Part shown: positions 34,447-42,641 of the stretch, in pieces
Layout of the letters: every line of letters starts with the position of its first letter
Position numbering within the stretch: position 1 is the first letter of the stretch
Assembly (NCBI RefSeq): GCF_005221385.1
Contig: NZ_CP039903.1
Coordinates: 372,001-436,000 of the forward strand
Source of the DNA: Agrobacterium tumefaciens
Lineage (GTDB): Bacteria; Pseudomonadota; Alphaproteobacteria; Rhizobiales; Rhizobiaceae
Direction: 5' to 3'
DNA: 64,000 nt
Notes under the pieces: model-generated
The model's input: only the letters and a program-made list of their open reading frames with translations
Database searches by the model: none
What the model was told of the DNA's origin: nothing
Translations under genes and position numbers: made by a program

Positions 34447-34629
34447 CGCCAATAGCGTGTCATCTTCCCTATCCTTCACCGGATGGTTGTCATGGAACCA
34501 AATTTCCCTAAACTCGTTTGCACGTCATCGAATTCTTTTCGGGTGTTCCATGGGGCTGACCCTTACCTCCGATGAGAGCGAGCGGTTAAAGGGCGCGGTT
34601 TAACGCGCCAGAGCAAACGGAGGAAGACC

Positions 34630-35097
34630 ATGATGAATTTCCGGACAACGAGCGTCGCCACGGCGATTGTCGTTTTCCTCACCAGCTTCACGCCGTCGCA
34701 GGCCTTCCAGGCGCCTGTGCCGATGCCGAAGCCGGCGATATCCGCCGACAATAATGTCGTGCCGGTGCAGTACCGCGAATGGGACCGCCGAAACGACCGC
34801 AGGTATGGGGACCGCATGTATCGCCCCCGCCCGCCGCGTGACGGATATTACAACGGCCACCGCGGCTATCGCGATCGCCGCCCGGGCTATCGTTATCATA
34901 ACGGTTACTGGTTCCCGCTGGCAGCCTTTGCGGCCGGTGCGATCATCGGCGGCGCCATGCAGCAGCCGCGTCCGACCTATGGCGGCAGCCATGTCTCCTG
35001 GTGTCAGAACCGCTGGCGGTCCTACCGCGCTTACGACAATAGCTACCAGCCGAACAGCGGTCCGCGCCGCATATGCGTATCGCCGTACAGCCGCTGA
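34630..35097 (+). CDS. BA14K-family secreted protein 1
   Basis: A 155-residue protein with a signal peptide ending near SFTPSQAFQA. An Arg/Tyr/Gly-rich middle follows, then one short hydrophobic segment ([17 protein letters not shown]) near residue 95. The C-terminal BA14K domain is HVSWCQNRWRSYRAYDNSY with a second cysteine near the end. BA14K proteins are Brucella/rhizobial envelope proteins described as lectin-like. A GGAGG site precedes the ATG. A paralogue follows. Confidence 0.85.
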   Translation: MMNFRTTSVATAIVVFLTSFTPSQAFQAPVPMPKPAISADNNVVPVQYREWDRRNDRRYGDRMYRPRPPRDGYYNGHRGYRDRRPGYRYHNGYWFPLAAFAAGAIIGGAMQQPRPTYGGSHVSWCQNRWRSYRAYDNSYQPNSGPRRICVSPYSR

Positions 35098-35108
35098 CAG
35101 GATTTTCG

Positions 35109-35140
35109 AAAGCCCGGATTTTTATCCGGGCTTTTGTTTT
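35109..35140 (+). terminator. Intrinsic terminator after BA14K gene 1
   Basis: A perfect 11-base stem (35109-35119 with 35124-35134, AAAGCCCGGAT/ATCCGGGCTTT) with a TTTT loop runs into TGTTTT, 12 bases past the stop. Confidence 0.88.
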
Positions 35141-35320
35141 CCGGCTGCCGGATCGGGTAACCGAAGCGTGAATGGAGCGTTAATGCTGGGTTCAGGCGAA
35201 AACGCCTAGCCTGCAACCAGTAATGTTCCAGCCAGACCGAAAAACTGGCCGAATGAGAAGAAAAAAGTGCTATTATTCACGGAAAGCGGCCTGTTGACCG
35301 TCGTGAATGGAGGAAGTCAG

Positions 35321-35842
35321 ATGAGAAACTATATGAAGAATATCTTGGCTGTCGGTCTTTCTGCGATCGTGGTTGCAGGAGCGATCGTTCCCGCAGAAGC
35401 AGCAATGCCGTTGCCGATGGCGCCGAAAAGCGTCGAGGCCACAGGCAGCGACGCCGGCAATATCGTGAATGTGCAATATTGGCGCGATCGTGGTGGTCGC
35501 GGCGATTGGGGTGACCGTCGCGGCTGGTATGGCGGCCATCGCGGTTATCGCGATTATCGCCCGGGCTATCGTCACCATGACGGTTACTGGTTCCCGCTCG
35601 CAGCCTTTGCGACGGGCGCGATCATCGGCGGCGCTCTTTCGCAGCCGCGTGAAGTCTACCGTCCGGTGCCGGAATATCGTCCGCGCCCGGTCTATCGCGA
35701 ATACCGCCCGGTCCGCCGTGGCGGCATGAGCCAGGCGCACGTGAACTGGTGCTATGGCCGTTATCGTTCCTACGATGCCTATAGCAACACGTTCCAGCCT
35801 TACCACGGCCCGCGCCAGCCCTGCTATTCGCCTTACAGCTGA
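35321..35842 (+). CDS. BA14K-family secreted protein 2
   Basis: A 173-residue paralogue of the preceding gene, with signal peptide ([23 protein letters not shown] in two parts) and a Gly/Arg/Tyr-rich repeat-like middle ([20 protein letters not shown] in part). It has the same [17 protein letters not shown] hydrophobic patch and a C-terminal [19 protein letters not shown]. It has its own leader and terminator, so it is separately transcribed. The start at 35321 is set by GGAGG 7 bases upstream; the longer frame from 35267 adds an unlikely leader. Confidence 0.85.
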   Translation: MRNYMKNILAVGLSAIVVAGAIVPAEAAMPLPMAPKSVEATGSDAGNIVNVQYWRDRGGRGDWGDRRGWYGGHRGYRDYRPGYRHHDGYWFPLAAFATGAIIGGALSQPREVYRPVPEYRPRPVYREYRPVRRGGMSQAHVNWCYGRYRSYDAYSNTFQPYHGPRQPCYSPYS

Positions 35843-35868
35843 TAGAATGCCAGGCTAAAATTGACAGA

Positions 35869-35898
35869 GCCGTCCGGTCATCACCGGGCGGCTTTTTT
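35869..35898 (+). terminator. Intrinsic terminator after BA14K gene 2
   Basis: Ten-base stem 35869-35878 with 35883-35892 (one G-T pair), CATC loop and six T residues at 35893-35898. It ends next to the stop of the convergent zntB gene and may serve both. Confidence 0.87.
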
Positions 35899-35899
35899 A

Positions 35900-36895
35900 T
35901 TACAGGATCCGTGCCCGTTTGAGCACGAACCAGGCAAGCACGACGGAAATCACGATAAAGACGCCGGCCGACAACGTGCCGCCGGTGCCAACTGTAAACG
36001 GCAACTCATCCGTATTCATGCCGAAAAAGCCTGTCACCAGCGATGGCGGCAGCAGGAAGGCCGTCATCAGCGACAGGATGTAAAGGTGCCGGTTGGTTTC
36101 GGACGAAAGTTTGGAATCGATTTCTTCGTGCAGCAGCCTTGCGCGTTCCTGCAGGGCATAGACGTCGTGATCCACAGCTTCGAGGCGACCCATCAGGCGT
36201 GAGGCGACATCTTCGAAACCGTCAGGCATTTCGTCCTCATCGGCGGCCGAAGCGCGTCGCATCAGGGTCAGCACGGTGCGCAGATGCCGGTGCAGACGAA
36301 CCACCGTGCGGCGCAGCGGGGCGAGCCGCCGCCGCTCATCGCGGTTCTCGCTGTCATAGACCATGTCCTCGATGGCGTTCAGTTCCTCCGTCGTCTCCAT
36401 CACCAGATTGATGAGCGAGCGCTGGAATTCCGCCACCAGCCCCTCGAAGACATGAGATGGGGTGAGGTAGCGGCTGGAATTCTTGTCGACCGCCGCTTTC
36501 AGCCGGTCCACCGAATGCAGCGGCTGCAGGCGGGTGGTGATGATGAAACGATCGCTCACCGCAAAATGCAGCCAGCCGAAATCGCGCGTTTCCTTGTCGA
36601 ACTCCCGCTGGAAATCGACCAATGTGCCATAGAGCGATTTTTCATCGACCACGATGGAAGGGTGCGTCTCATGGGTGGTGAGGCTTGCCCGCGCCGCTGG
36701 ATCGAGACCGTCGATGGTTTCGAGAAAAGCCGCCACCCGCTGGTCGGCGAGATTGAGATGCAGCCAGAAGAAACCTTCGCACTCGGCCACTTCGTGAAAG
36801 CGCGCATCGGGCGCCAGCCGGCGGCACGGCGCTGTGCCGGGGTGGAACTGATAGGCCCAGACAAGGCCGGGAATATTGGGCGTTACGAGATCCAT
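35900..36895 (-). CDS. zntB: ZntB/CorA-family divalent cation transporter
   Basis: A 331-residue CorA superfamily protein. A long cytosolic N-terminal domain is followed by helical LRRTVVRLHRHLRTVL-type segments and two C-terminal membrane helices. The GMN motif is in GFFGMNTDELPF near residue 288. The N-terminus (GLVWAYQFHPG) and the GTGGT loop after GMN resemble the ZntB branch. Zn2+ transport is inferred. It is the second CorA-type gene in the window. Confidence 0.88.
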   Translation of the reverse strand: MDLVTPNIPGLVWAYQFHPGTAPCRRLAPDARFHEVAECEGFFWLHLNLADQRVAAFLETIDGLDPAARASLTTHETHPSIVVDEKSLYGTLVDFQREFDKETRDFGWLHFAVSDRFIITTRLQPLHSVDRLKAAVDKNSSRYLTPSHVFEGLVAEFQRSLINLVMETTEELNAIEDMVYDSENRDERRRLAPLRRTVVRLHRHLRTVLTLMRRASAADEDEMPDGFEDVASRLMGRLEAVDHDVYALQERARLLHEEIDSKLSSETNRHLYILSLMTAFLLPPSLVTGFFGMNTDELPFTVGTGGTLSAGVFIVISVVLAWFVLKRARIL

Positions 36896-37049
36896 CGTGG
36901 CAGTCCTGACCGGCTGGATGGGAGGAGGGAAGGCGTCCGTCGTTCTGGTGTGGGAGCGGCAGTGGCGGCACGGCGCCTTTCAGCGCATGCTGAGCAAATT
37001 CATATGACAGTTTTATAACAATCCCGCTGAAATGACGGGAATTTTCAAA

Positions 37050-37065
37050 TTGACGTTTACGTAAA
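37050..37065. promoter_or_regulatory. LiuR-like imperfect palindrome upstream of acyl-CoA dehydrogenase
   Basis: TTGACGTTTACGTAAA has seven-base arms with one mismatch around TT and ends 54 bases before the dehydrogenase gene. It resembles the TTGACGT/ACGTAAA sites of MerR-type regulators of branched-chain and fatty acid degradation (LiuR class). I recall that consensus only approximately. Confidence 0.4.
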
Positions 37066-37119
37066 AATCATTTAGCCCGAAGGCAGTAGCAGGATACAAA
37101 AGCTTCGGGAGGAGGCAGC

Positions 37120-38904
37120 ATGTATAGCGCGCCGGTGGATGATATCGCCTTTACACTCAAACATGTAGCGGGTCTTGAAGACGCGCTGGCAAAGGGTGTG
37201 CTGGGCGATCTCGGTGAAGATCTGGTGGATGCCATTCTCCAGGAGGCCGGCCGGTTCGCCACCGCCGAGGTCGCGCCGCTTGCCGAAATCGGCGACCGCC
37301 AGGGCGCGAAGCTTGCCGATGGCAAGGTCACGACGCCGGATGGCTGGGCCGATCTTTACCGCCGCTGGGCCGAAGCCGGCTGGAACAGCCTGACGGCGCC
37401 TGAGGAGTTTGGCGGCCAGAACCTGCCGCATATGCTGAATGTCGCAGCACTCGAAATGTGGAACTCCGGCTCCATGGCCTTTGCGCTGGCGCCCACGCTC
37501 ACCATGGGCGCGGTGGAAGCCATCGTCACCCACGGCAGCAACGACCTGAAACGCACCTATCTTCCCAAGCTCGTCTCCGGTGAATGGACCGGCACGATGA
37601 ACCTCACCGAACCGCATGCGGGTTCGGACCTTGGCGTGTTGAAGACTAAGGCCGAGCGCAATGGCGACGGCACCTATCGCATCTTCGGGCAGAAGATTTT
37701 CATCACCTGGGGCGAACACGACGCGGCTGATAATATCATCCACCTCGTTCTCGCCCGCCTGCCGGATGCACCGGCCGGCACGCGCGGCATCTCACTGTTC
37801 CTCGTGCCCAAATTCCTGCCGGACGAAAACGGCGCGCCGGGCAGCCGCAACGATCTTTTCTGCCATTCACTGGAACACAAGCTCGGCATTCACGGCTCGC
37901 CCACCTGCACGATGATCTTCGGCGACGGCAAATTCGGGGAAGAGAAGGGCGCTCTCGGCTGGTTGATCGGTGAGGAGAACAAGGGCCTCGCCTGCATGTT
38001 CACGATGATGAACAATGCCCGCCTTGCCGTCGGCATGCAGGGCGTGGCGATCTGCGAGGCGGCGACCCAGAAGGCAATCGAATACGCGAAGGAGCGCACG
38101 CAGGGCAAGGCGCCCGGCTGGCAGGGCTCCGGCATGAGCCCGATCATCGAACATCCTGACATCGCCAGAACGCTGCTGACGATGAAGGCGCTGACGCAGG
38201 GGTCGCGGGCGATTTCCTTCAGCTGCGCCCATGCCATAGACATGGCGCATGCGAGCGAAGACGGGCCGCAGCGTTCTCACTGGCAGGAGCGCGCTGCTCT
38301 GCTCACCCCGATCGCCAAGTCCTTCTCCACCGATGCCGGTGTGGATGTCGCCTCCATGGGCATTCAGGTGCATGGCGGCATGGGTTTCATCGAGGAGACG
38401 GGGGCTGCGCGTTATCTGCGTGATGCCCGCATCGCCCCGATCTACGAAGGCACCAACGGCATTCAGGCCATCGATCTGGTGTTGCGCAAGCTGCCGCTCT
38501 CCGAGGGCGCGCAGGTGCGCGGTTTCATCGCCGAACTGCGTGAGATCGCCGCCCGGACAGCCGCTTCGAACCGTGACGATCTCGGCGAGACGGCTCGCTA
38601 TCTCGAAGCCAGCCTCAACGATCTGGAAACGACGACCGAATGGTTGCTGGACCGCATCAAGGCGGGCGAAACCGAAACCGCACTCGCCGGCGCGACGCCC
38701 TATCAGCGCCTCTTCGGTCTGGCGCTCACCGGCGCCTATCTTGCCAAGGGTGCATTGGTTTCCGTCGATGATGGCAGGGGCGCACATCGCGCCGCACTTT
38801 GCCGTTTTGCGGCGGAAAACCTGCTGGCGGAAACGGCGGCGCTGAAGGATCGCGTTATCGGTGGCGCGGCAAGCCTTGCCGCCGCCCGCACCGTATTGGC
38901 TTGA
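37120..38904 (+). CDS. Acyl-CoA dehydrogenase (long, DmdC-like form)
   Basis: A 594-residue FAD enzyme of acyl-CoA beta-oxidation type. The ACAD N-terminal and middle domains include GEWTGTMNLTEPHAGSDLG near 155-175 and the FITWGEHD-type flavin region. The C-terminal domain has VHGGMGFIEETGAARYLRDARI and the catalytic glutamate in IYEGTNGIQAIDL near 445, followed by an extra helical tail. This length is typical of the long acyl-CoA dehydrogenase/DmdC group rather than the 380-residue enzymes. GGGAGG precedes the ATG. An enoyl-CoA hydratase gene follows 10 bases later. Confidence 0.9.
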   Translation: MYSAPVDDIAFTLKHVAGLEDALAKGVLGDLGEDLVDAILQEAGRFATAEVAPLAEIGDRQGAKLADGKVTTPDGWADLYRRWAEAGWNSLTAPEEFGGQNLPHMLNVAALEMWNSGSMAFALAPTLTMGAVEAIVTHGSNDLKRTYLPKLVSGEWTGTMNLTEPHAGSDLGVLKTKAERNGDGTYRIFGQKIFITWGEHDAADNIIHLVLARLPDAPAGTRGISLFLVPKFLPDENGAPGSRNDLFCHSLEHKLGIHGSPTCTMIFGDGKFGEEKGALGWLIGEENKGLACMFTMMNNARLAVGMQGVAICEAATQKAIEYAKERTQGKAPGWQGSGMSPIIEHPDIARTLLTMKALTQGSRAISFSCAHAIDMAHASEDGPQRSHWQERAALLTPIAKSFSTDAGVDVASMGIQVHGGMGFIEETGAARYLRDARIAPIYEGTNGIQAIDLVLRKLPLSEGAQVRGFIAELREIAARTAASNRDDLGETARYLEASLNDLETTTEWLLDRIKAGETETALAGATPYQRLFGLALTGAYLAKGALVSVDDGRGAHRAALCRFAAENLLAETAALKDRVIGGAASLAAARTVLA

Positions 38905-38914
38905 GGAGCTGCAG

Positions 38915-39673
38915 ATGTCGGATGAACATATTCTTGTCGAACGGGTCGGCCATGCGCCTGAGGTGCTGACCATCCGTTTCAACCGGCCGGAAAAGAAAAA
39001 CGCCATCACCGATGCCATGTATCTGCGCATGGCCGAAGCTCTGCACGCCGCCAATGCCGACCCGGAAATTCGTGTGGTCGCGTTTCTCGGCACGGAAGGC
39101 TGCTTCTCCGCCGGCAACGACATGGCCGATTTCCTTGCCTTCGCCATGTCGGGCGCAAAGGGTAAGCTTGCGGTGCTCGATCTTCTGAAGGCGCTGGCGA
39201 CATTCGAAAAACCGCTGGTTTCGGGCGTTGATGGGCTGGCCATCGGCATCGGCACGACGCTGAACCTGCATTGTGATCTGACAGTTGCTTCCAATCGCAG
39301 CCTGTTCAAGACGCCATTCGTGGATCTGGCGCTGGTGCCGGAGGCCGCCTCCAGCCTGCTTGCGCCAAAACTCATCGGCCACCAGCGCGCCTTTGCGCTG
39401 CTTGCCATGGGCGAGGGCTTTTCCGCCGAACAGGCGTTGCAGGCCGGGATGATCTGGAAAGTCGTTTCCCCTGAACATGTGGAAACTGAAACGCTGGCGC
39501 TCGCGACGCGGCTCGCCTCCAAGCCGCAACAGGCGTTGAAGATCGCCCGCGATCTGGTTCGTGGCAAGCCGGAAGATGTGCTGGCCCGCATCGACGAAGA
39601 AGCCCGCCATTTCATCGCGCAATTGCAAAGTGCCGAAGCCCGCGCCGCCTTCGAGGCATTCATGCGCCGCTGA
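38915..39673 (+). CDS. Enoyl-CoA hydratase/isomerase family protein
   Basis: A crotonase-fold protein of 252 residues. FNRPEKKNAITDAMYLRM is near 21, the oxyanion-hole segment FSAGNDMADF near 67, and DGLAIGIGTTLNLHCDLTVAS near 104. LALVPEAASSLLAPKLIG follows. The second catalytic glutamate position appears as VPEAASS. It is coupled to the acyl-CoA dehydrogenase and would act next in beta-oxidation. The start at 38915 has TTGAGGAG upstream; the frame to 38861 overlaps the previous gene. Confidence 0.9.
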   Translation: MSDEHILVERVGHAPEVLTIRFNRPEKKNAITDAMYLRMAEALHAANADPEIRVVAFLGTEGCFSAGNDMADFLAFAMSGAKGKLAVLDLLKALATFEKPLVSGVDGLAIGIGTTLNLHCDLTVASNRSLFKTPFVDLALVPEAASSLLAPKLIGHQRAFALLAMGEGFSAEQALQAGMIWKVVSPEHVETETLALATRLASKPQQALKIARDLVRGKPEDVLARIDEEARHFIAQLQSAEARAAFEAFMRR

Positions 39674-39699
39674 GTGCGGGAATCGGGAAGCCCGCCGCT

Positions 39700-39824
39700 T
39701 GTTTCTTCTCCCCGCCGGGGAGAAGTCCGCGGCAGCGGGATGAGGGAGCAAGCTCCCCGTAAATCTCTACCGTCGCCCCTTCATCCGACCCTTCGGGCCA
39801 CCTTCTCCCCGGCGGGGAGAAGAA
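39700..39824. repeat. Palindromic element, CCCCGCCGGGG family, copy 1
   Basis: Ends at 39703-39725 and 39801-39824 carry the hairpin CTTCTCCCCGCCGGGGAGAAG and its complement. The interior holds GCAGCGGGATGAGGG and CCCTTCATCCGACCCTTCGGGCCACC-type segments. Related copies lie at 56098-56228 and 59326-59449. Confidence 0.75.
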
Positions 39825-39942
39825 ATGGGTGGCATCGTGGAATTTGGAAGCCTCTGTGCTTTTGAATACGGATTATATATCGTCCACCAAACCGGTCCGG
39901 CAAAAACGGATCGCACAAACTCTCCGTCCGAAGGCCACCCGC

Positions 39943-40257
39943 ATGCGTCACCTCGTTTTCGCCCTGTCCGTCTTTCTCTCCGCCGCAACTGTTGCGGAGG
40001 CAGCAGCGATCACACGCTTGCCGGTTTCGAGCAGCAACGTCATTCTGGTGCAGTCAAGCGATGACGACAGCCCGGACTATAATTCCGGCAACAGCCGCAG
40101 CCACCAGCGCCGCGCGCGCTTCGTCTGCGTCATCACCCCGCCGGAAAGCGCCAATCGCCGCCGCCCCTATATCTGCCCGCTGGAACGGGGCCGCGTCGGT
40201 GGTTCGTGCCGCTGCTCGGGCGTGGTGGGCAACGGCACGGTCGATACGGCCTGGTAA
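39943..40257 (+). CDS. Small secreted hypothetical protein
   Basis: A 104-residue protein with a clear signal peptide (LVFALSVFLSAATVAEA) starting at the ATG at 39943, with AAGG upstream. The mature part has a Ser/Asp-rich stretch and a C-terminal block with four cysteines (FVCVITPP, YICPLERGRVGGSCRCSG), perhaps forming two disulfides in the periplasm. I do not recognise a family. The longer frame from 39829 runs into the repeat element and is rejected. Confidence 0.6.
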   Translation: MRHLVFALSVFLSAATVAEAAAITRLPVSSSNVILVQSSDDDSPDYNSGNSRSHQRRARFVCVITPPESANRRRPYICPLERGRVGGSCRCSGVVGNGTVDTAW

Positions 40258-40270
40258 GAGTCACCCTCGG

Positions 40271-40303
40271 CCCTCATTCCTGTGACAAGCACAGGAATGA
40301 GGG
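40271..40303. repeat. Mini palindromic element and probable convergent terminator
   Basis: Fourteen-base perfect arms (40271-40284, 40290-40303; CCCTCATTCCTGTG) with an ACAAG loop. This equals the outer arm motif of the elements at 6894 and 51479 folded on itself without a core. It lies just after the small secreted protein gene and may also end transcription. Confidence 0.7.
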
Positions 40304-40371
40304 CAGTGGTGATTGCGGGCATATGGGATCGTTGCGTCAGCTTCGTGTGAGCGGCTCTCCGCCCCGATTGC

Positions 40372-41622
40372 TTATTTCTCCAGAACCGCCACCGCTTCCA
40401 CATGCGGCGACCACAGGAACTGGTCGACCGGTGTGACGCGGGTGACGCGATAGCCGCCCTCAACCAGAAGCGCGAGATCGCGCGCCAGCGTCAGCGGATT
40501 GCAGCTGACAGCAACGATTTTTTTCACCGTGCTGCGGGCCAGTTCCTTGCACTGGACTTCCGCCCCGGCGCGCGGCGGATCGAACACGACGGCATCGTAA
40601 TTCTTCAATTCGCTGGTCATCAACGGCCGGCGGAAAAGATCGCGTTTTTCGACGCTGACCGGTTTGAGGCCCTGCGTATTGCGGGCAGCGAAATCCAAGG
40701 CCTTCAACGCCTTGTCTTCAGCTTCCACCGCATGCACCTTGCCAATGCGCGCCAGTCTGAGCGCAAATGTGCCGGAACCGCAGAACAGGTCGGCAATGCG
40801 CTTGGATTTGCCGATATGGGCCAGCACCAGTTCCGCCATGGCGTCCTCCGCCTGCTTCGTCGCCTGCGTGAAACCGCCGGCGGGCGGTGAGACCGGAACG
40901 CCGCCGAATTCGATGATCGGTTTTTGCGGTTCGATCAGGATTTCACCTGAAAGCGAGACACGGGCGATGCCGCGCATGGCCAGCACCGTTTCCGTCAGCA
41001 TCCGCCGCTGCTTGTCGTTGACCGACTTGATACCCTCGACGGAAATATCCAGACCGGAAAGCGTTTCGAGAACGGTCATGCGGAACGGCTCGGCATTCGC
41101 CGTCATCGAAAGCCCGATGGCACGGATGGCATCGAGGCGCGAGACAATGCCGGGCGAGGTAACGGGACATTCCTCGATGGCGACGATGTGATGGCTGCTC
41201 GCCTGGCTGAAGCCCAGCAGCAGGCCCTTTTCCGTCCTGCGGGCGGCAAACACCGCGCGGCGGCGCTCGCCGGGGCGACAGATGACGAGATCGTCCACAT
41301 CAGGCGTCAGGCCCTTCGATTTCAGCGCCGAAACCACCAGCTCCCGCTTGAAGGCATGGTAGGGCTGGTCGGCCAGATGCTGCAGCGAACAGCCGCCGCA
41401 GGTGCCGTTGACGCCATCAGGACCGAAGTGGCGGCAGGCGGGTTCACGGCGGTCCGCCGAAGCTTCCGCAATCGACATGACCGTGCCGTGGTCCTTCACT
41501 TTGGCAATGGCCACCGTCTCGCCGGGCAGGGCGAAAGGCACATAGACCGGGCCGTCGGGACAGTGCGCGATGCCGTCGCCCTGTGCACCAAGGCTCTTGA
41601 TGGTGACGGTCTGTGTGCTCAT
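40372..41622 (-). CDS. TrmA/RlmD-family 5-methyluridine RNA methyltransferase
   Basis: A 416-residue SAM-dependent m5U methyltransferase for 23S rRNA or tRNA. A TRAM-like N-terminal domain (about 1-55) precedes iron-sulfur cysteines (ACRHFG, CGGCSLQHL). The Rossmann motifs are DLFCGSGTFAL near 293 and FDPPRAG near 345, with the catalytic cysteine in VSCNPLTLARD near 373. The C-terminus ends PHVEAVAVLEK with the general-base glutamate. Its start codon overlaps the tlyA stop by four bases, so the two are translated together. Confidence 0.92.
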   Translation of the reverse strand: MSTQTVTIKSLGAQGDGIAHCPDGPVYVPFALPGETVAIAKVKDHGTVMSIAEASADRREPACRHFGPDGVNGTCGGCSLQHLADQPYHAFKRELVVSALKSKGLTPDVDDLVICRPGERRRAVFAARRTEKGLLLGFSQASSHHIVAIEECPVTSPGIVSRLDAIRAIGLSMTANAEPFRMTVLETLSGLDISVEGIKSVNDKQRRMLTETVLAMRGIARVSLSGEILIEPQKPIIEFGGVPVSPPAGGFTQATKQAEDAMAELVLAHIGKSKRIADLFCGSGTFALRLARIGKVHAVEAEDKALKALDFAARNTQGLKPVSVEKRDLFRRPLMTSELKNYDAVVFDPPRAGAEVQCKELARSTVKKIVAVSCNPLTLARDLALLVEGGYRVTRVTPVDQFLWSPHVEAVAVLEK

Positions 41623-42371
41623 GGCTTTTCGCCTCCGAGGAGAAATTCGATATTGCCGTCGCCGCCGGAAATCGGCGAGGGAATAAGCCCGAGGCTTTTC
41701 CAGCCCATGTCTTCGACGAGCCAGCGTTCCAGCTCGGCGGCAACTGCGGGCGCGGTTTCCGGCTCCTTCAGAAGCCCGGCCTTGCTGATGGCATCACGCC
41801 CCGCCTCGAATTGTGGCTTGACCAGCAGAACCGCCAGAGCACCCGGCGCAGCAAGCTCAAGGGCCGGGGCAAGCGCAAGCTTCAGCGAAATGAAGGACAC
41901 GTCCGAAACGATGAAACCGATGGGTCGGTCATCGATATCTTCGGTGGTGAGGAACCGCGCATTCAGCCCTTCCAGGCTGGTGACACGCGGATCGTTCTCG
42001 ATCCTTGGATGGATCTGCCCGTGGCCGACATCGATGGCGACGACATGTTTTGCGCCGCGATGAAGCAGAACCTCGGTGAAACCGCCAGTGGATGCGCCGA
42101 CATCAAGACACTCAAGGCCTTTCGGATCGAGCTTGAAATAATCAAGCGCGGCCGCAAGTTTGAGGGCAGCGCGCGAGACGTAAGCCTGCGCCGGATCGGT
42201 GATCGTGATCTTGACGTTTGCAGCGACGGTCTGGCTCGGTTTGGTGACGATTTTACCGTTCACGCTCACGGTGCCGCGCGAAACCGCGTCGCGCGCACGC
42301 GAGCGGCTGGCAAAGTGGCCGAGCGACACAAGAAGCTGGTCAAGCCGTTCATTTTCAGATGTTTTGGACAT
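41619..42371 (-). CDS. tlyA: TlyA family rRNA (cytidine-2'-O)-methyltransferase
   Basis: A 250-residue protein with an N-terminal S4 RNA-binding domain (ERLDQLLVSLGHFASRSRARDAVSRGTVSVNG in parts) and an FtsJ-like methyltransferase domain. The SAM motif CLDVGASTGGFTEVLL is near residue 90. The catalytic tetrad region includes KPQFEAGRD near 185. The family 2'-O-methylates 16S/23S rRNA and was once called a hemolysin. ATG at 42371 is preferred over the upstream TTG at 42383. Confidence 0.92.
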   Translation of the reverse strand: MSKTSENERLDQLLVSLGHFASRSRARDAVSRGTVSVNGKIVTKPSQTVAANVKITITDPAQAYVSRAALKLAAALDYFKLDPKGLECLDVGASTGGFTEVLLHRGAKHVVAIDVGHGQIHPRIENDPRVTSLEGLNARFLTTEDIDDRPIGFIVSDVSFISLKLALAPALELAAPGALAVLLVKPQFEAGRDAISKAGLLKEPETAPAVAAELERWLVEDMGWKSLGLIPSPISGGDGNIEFLLGGEKP

Positions 42372-42641
42372 GGTCCCGTTCAATGACCGTCAAACCCCGC
42401 CGATGCAAGTGAATTATCGCTGAAATGGCCCTGAATGCCGCTGTCGTCGGTCATGTTTGTGTTGCACCGCAAAGTCAGAATGTTCGATTAATCCAATATA
42501 AAGGCTTGTATTGCACTTTGTGCCCAAGGCCCGTGCGGCCACCGGAACCTGCCATGACGGCATCTCCTCCTATCCACAAAATTGCGACCGTTGCAGCGCA
42601 GACGCTGGCTTCGAGGCATCGGGTCGCCGAGAGAGTTTGCG

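Noticed and set aside
37867..39663. Minus-strand frame of 598 codons opposite the acyl-CoA dehydrogenase and hydratase genes
   Set aside because: Antisense shadow; Ser/Arg/Ala-rich and without any domain.
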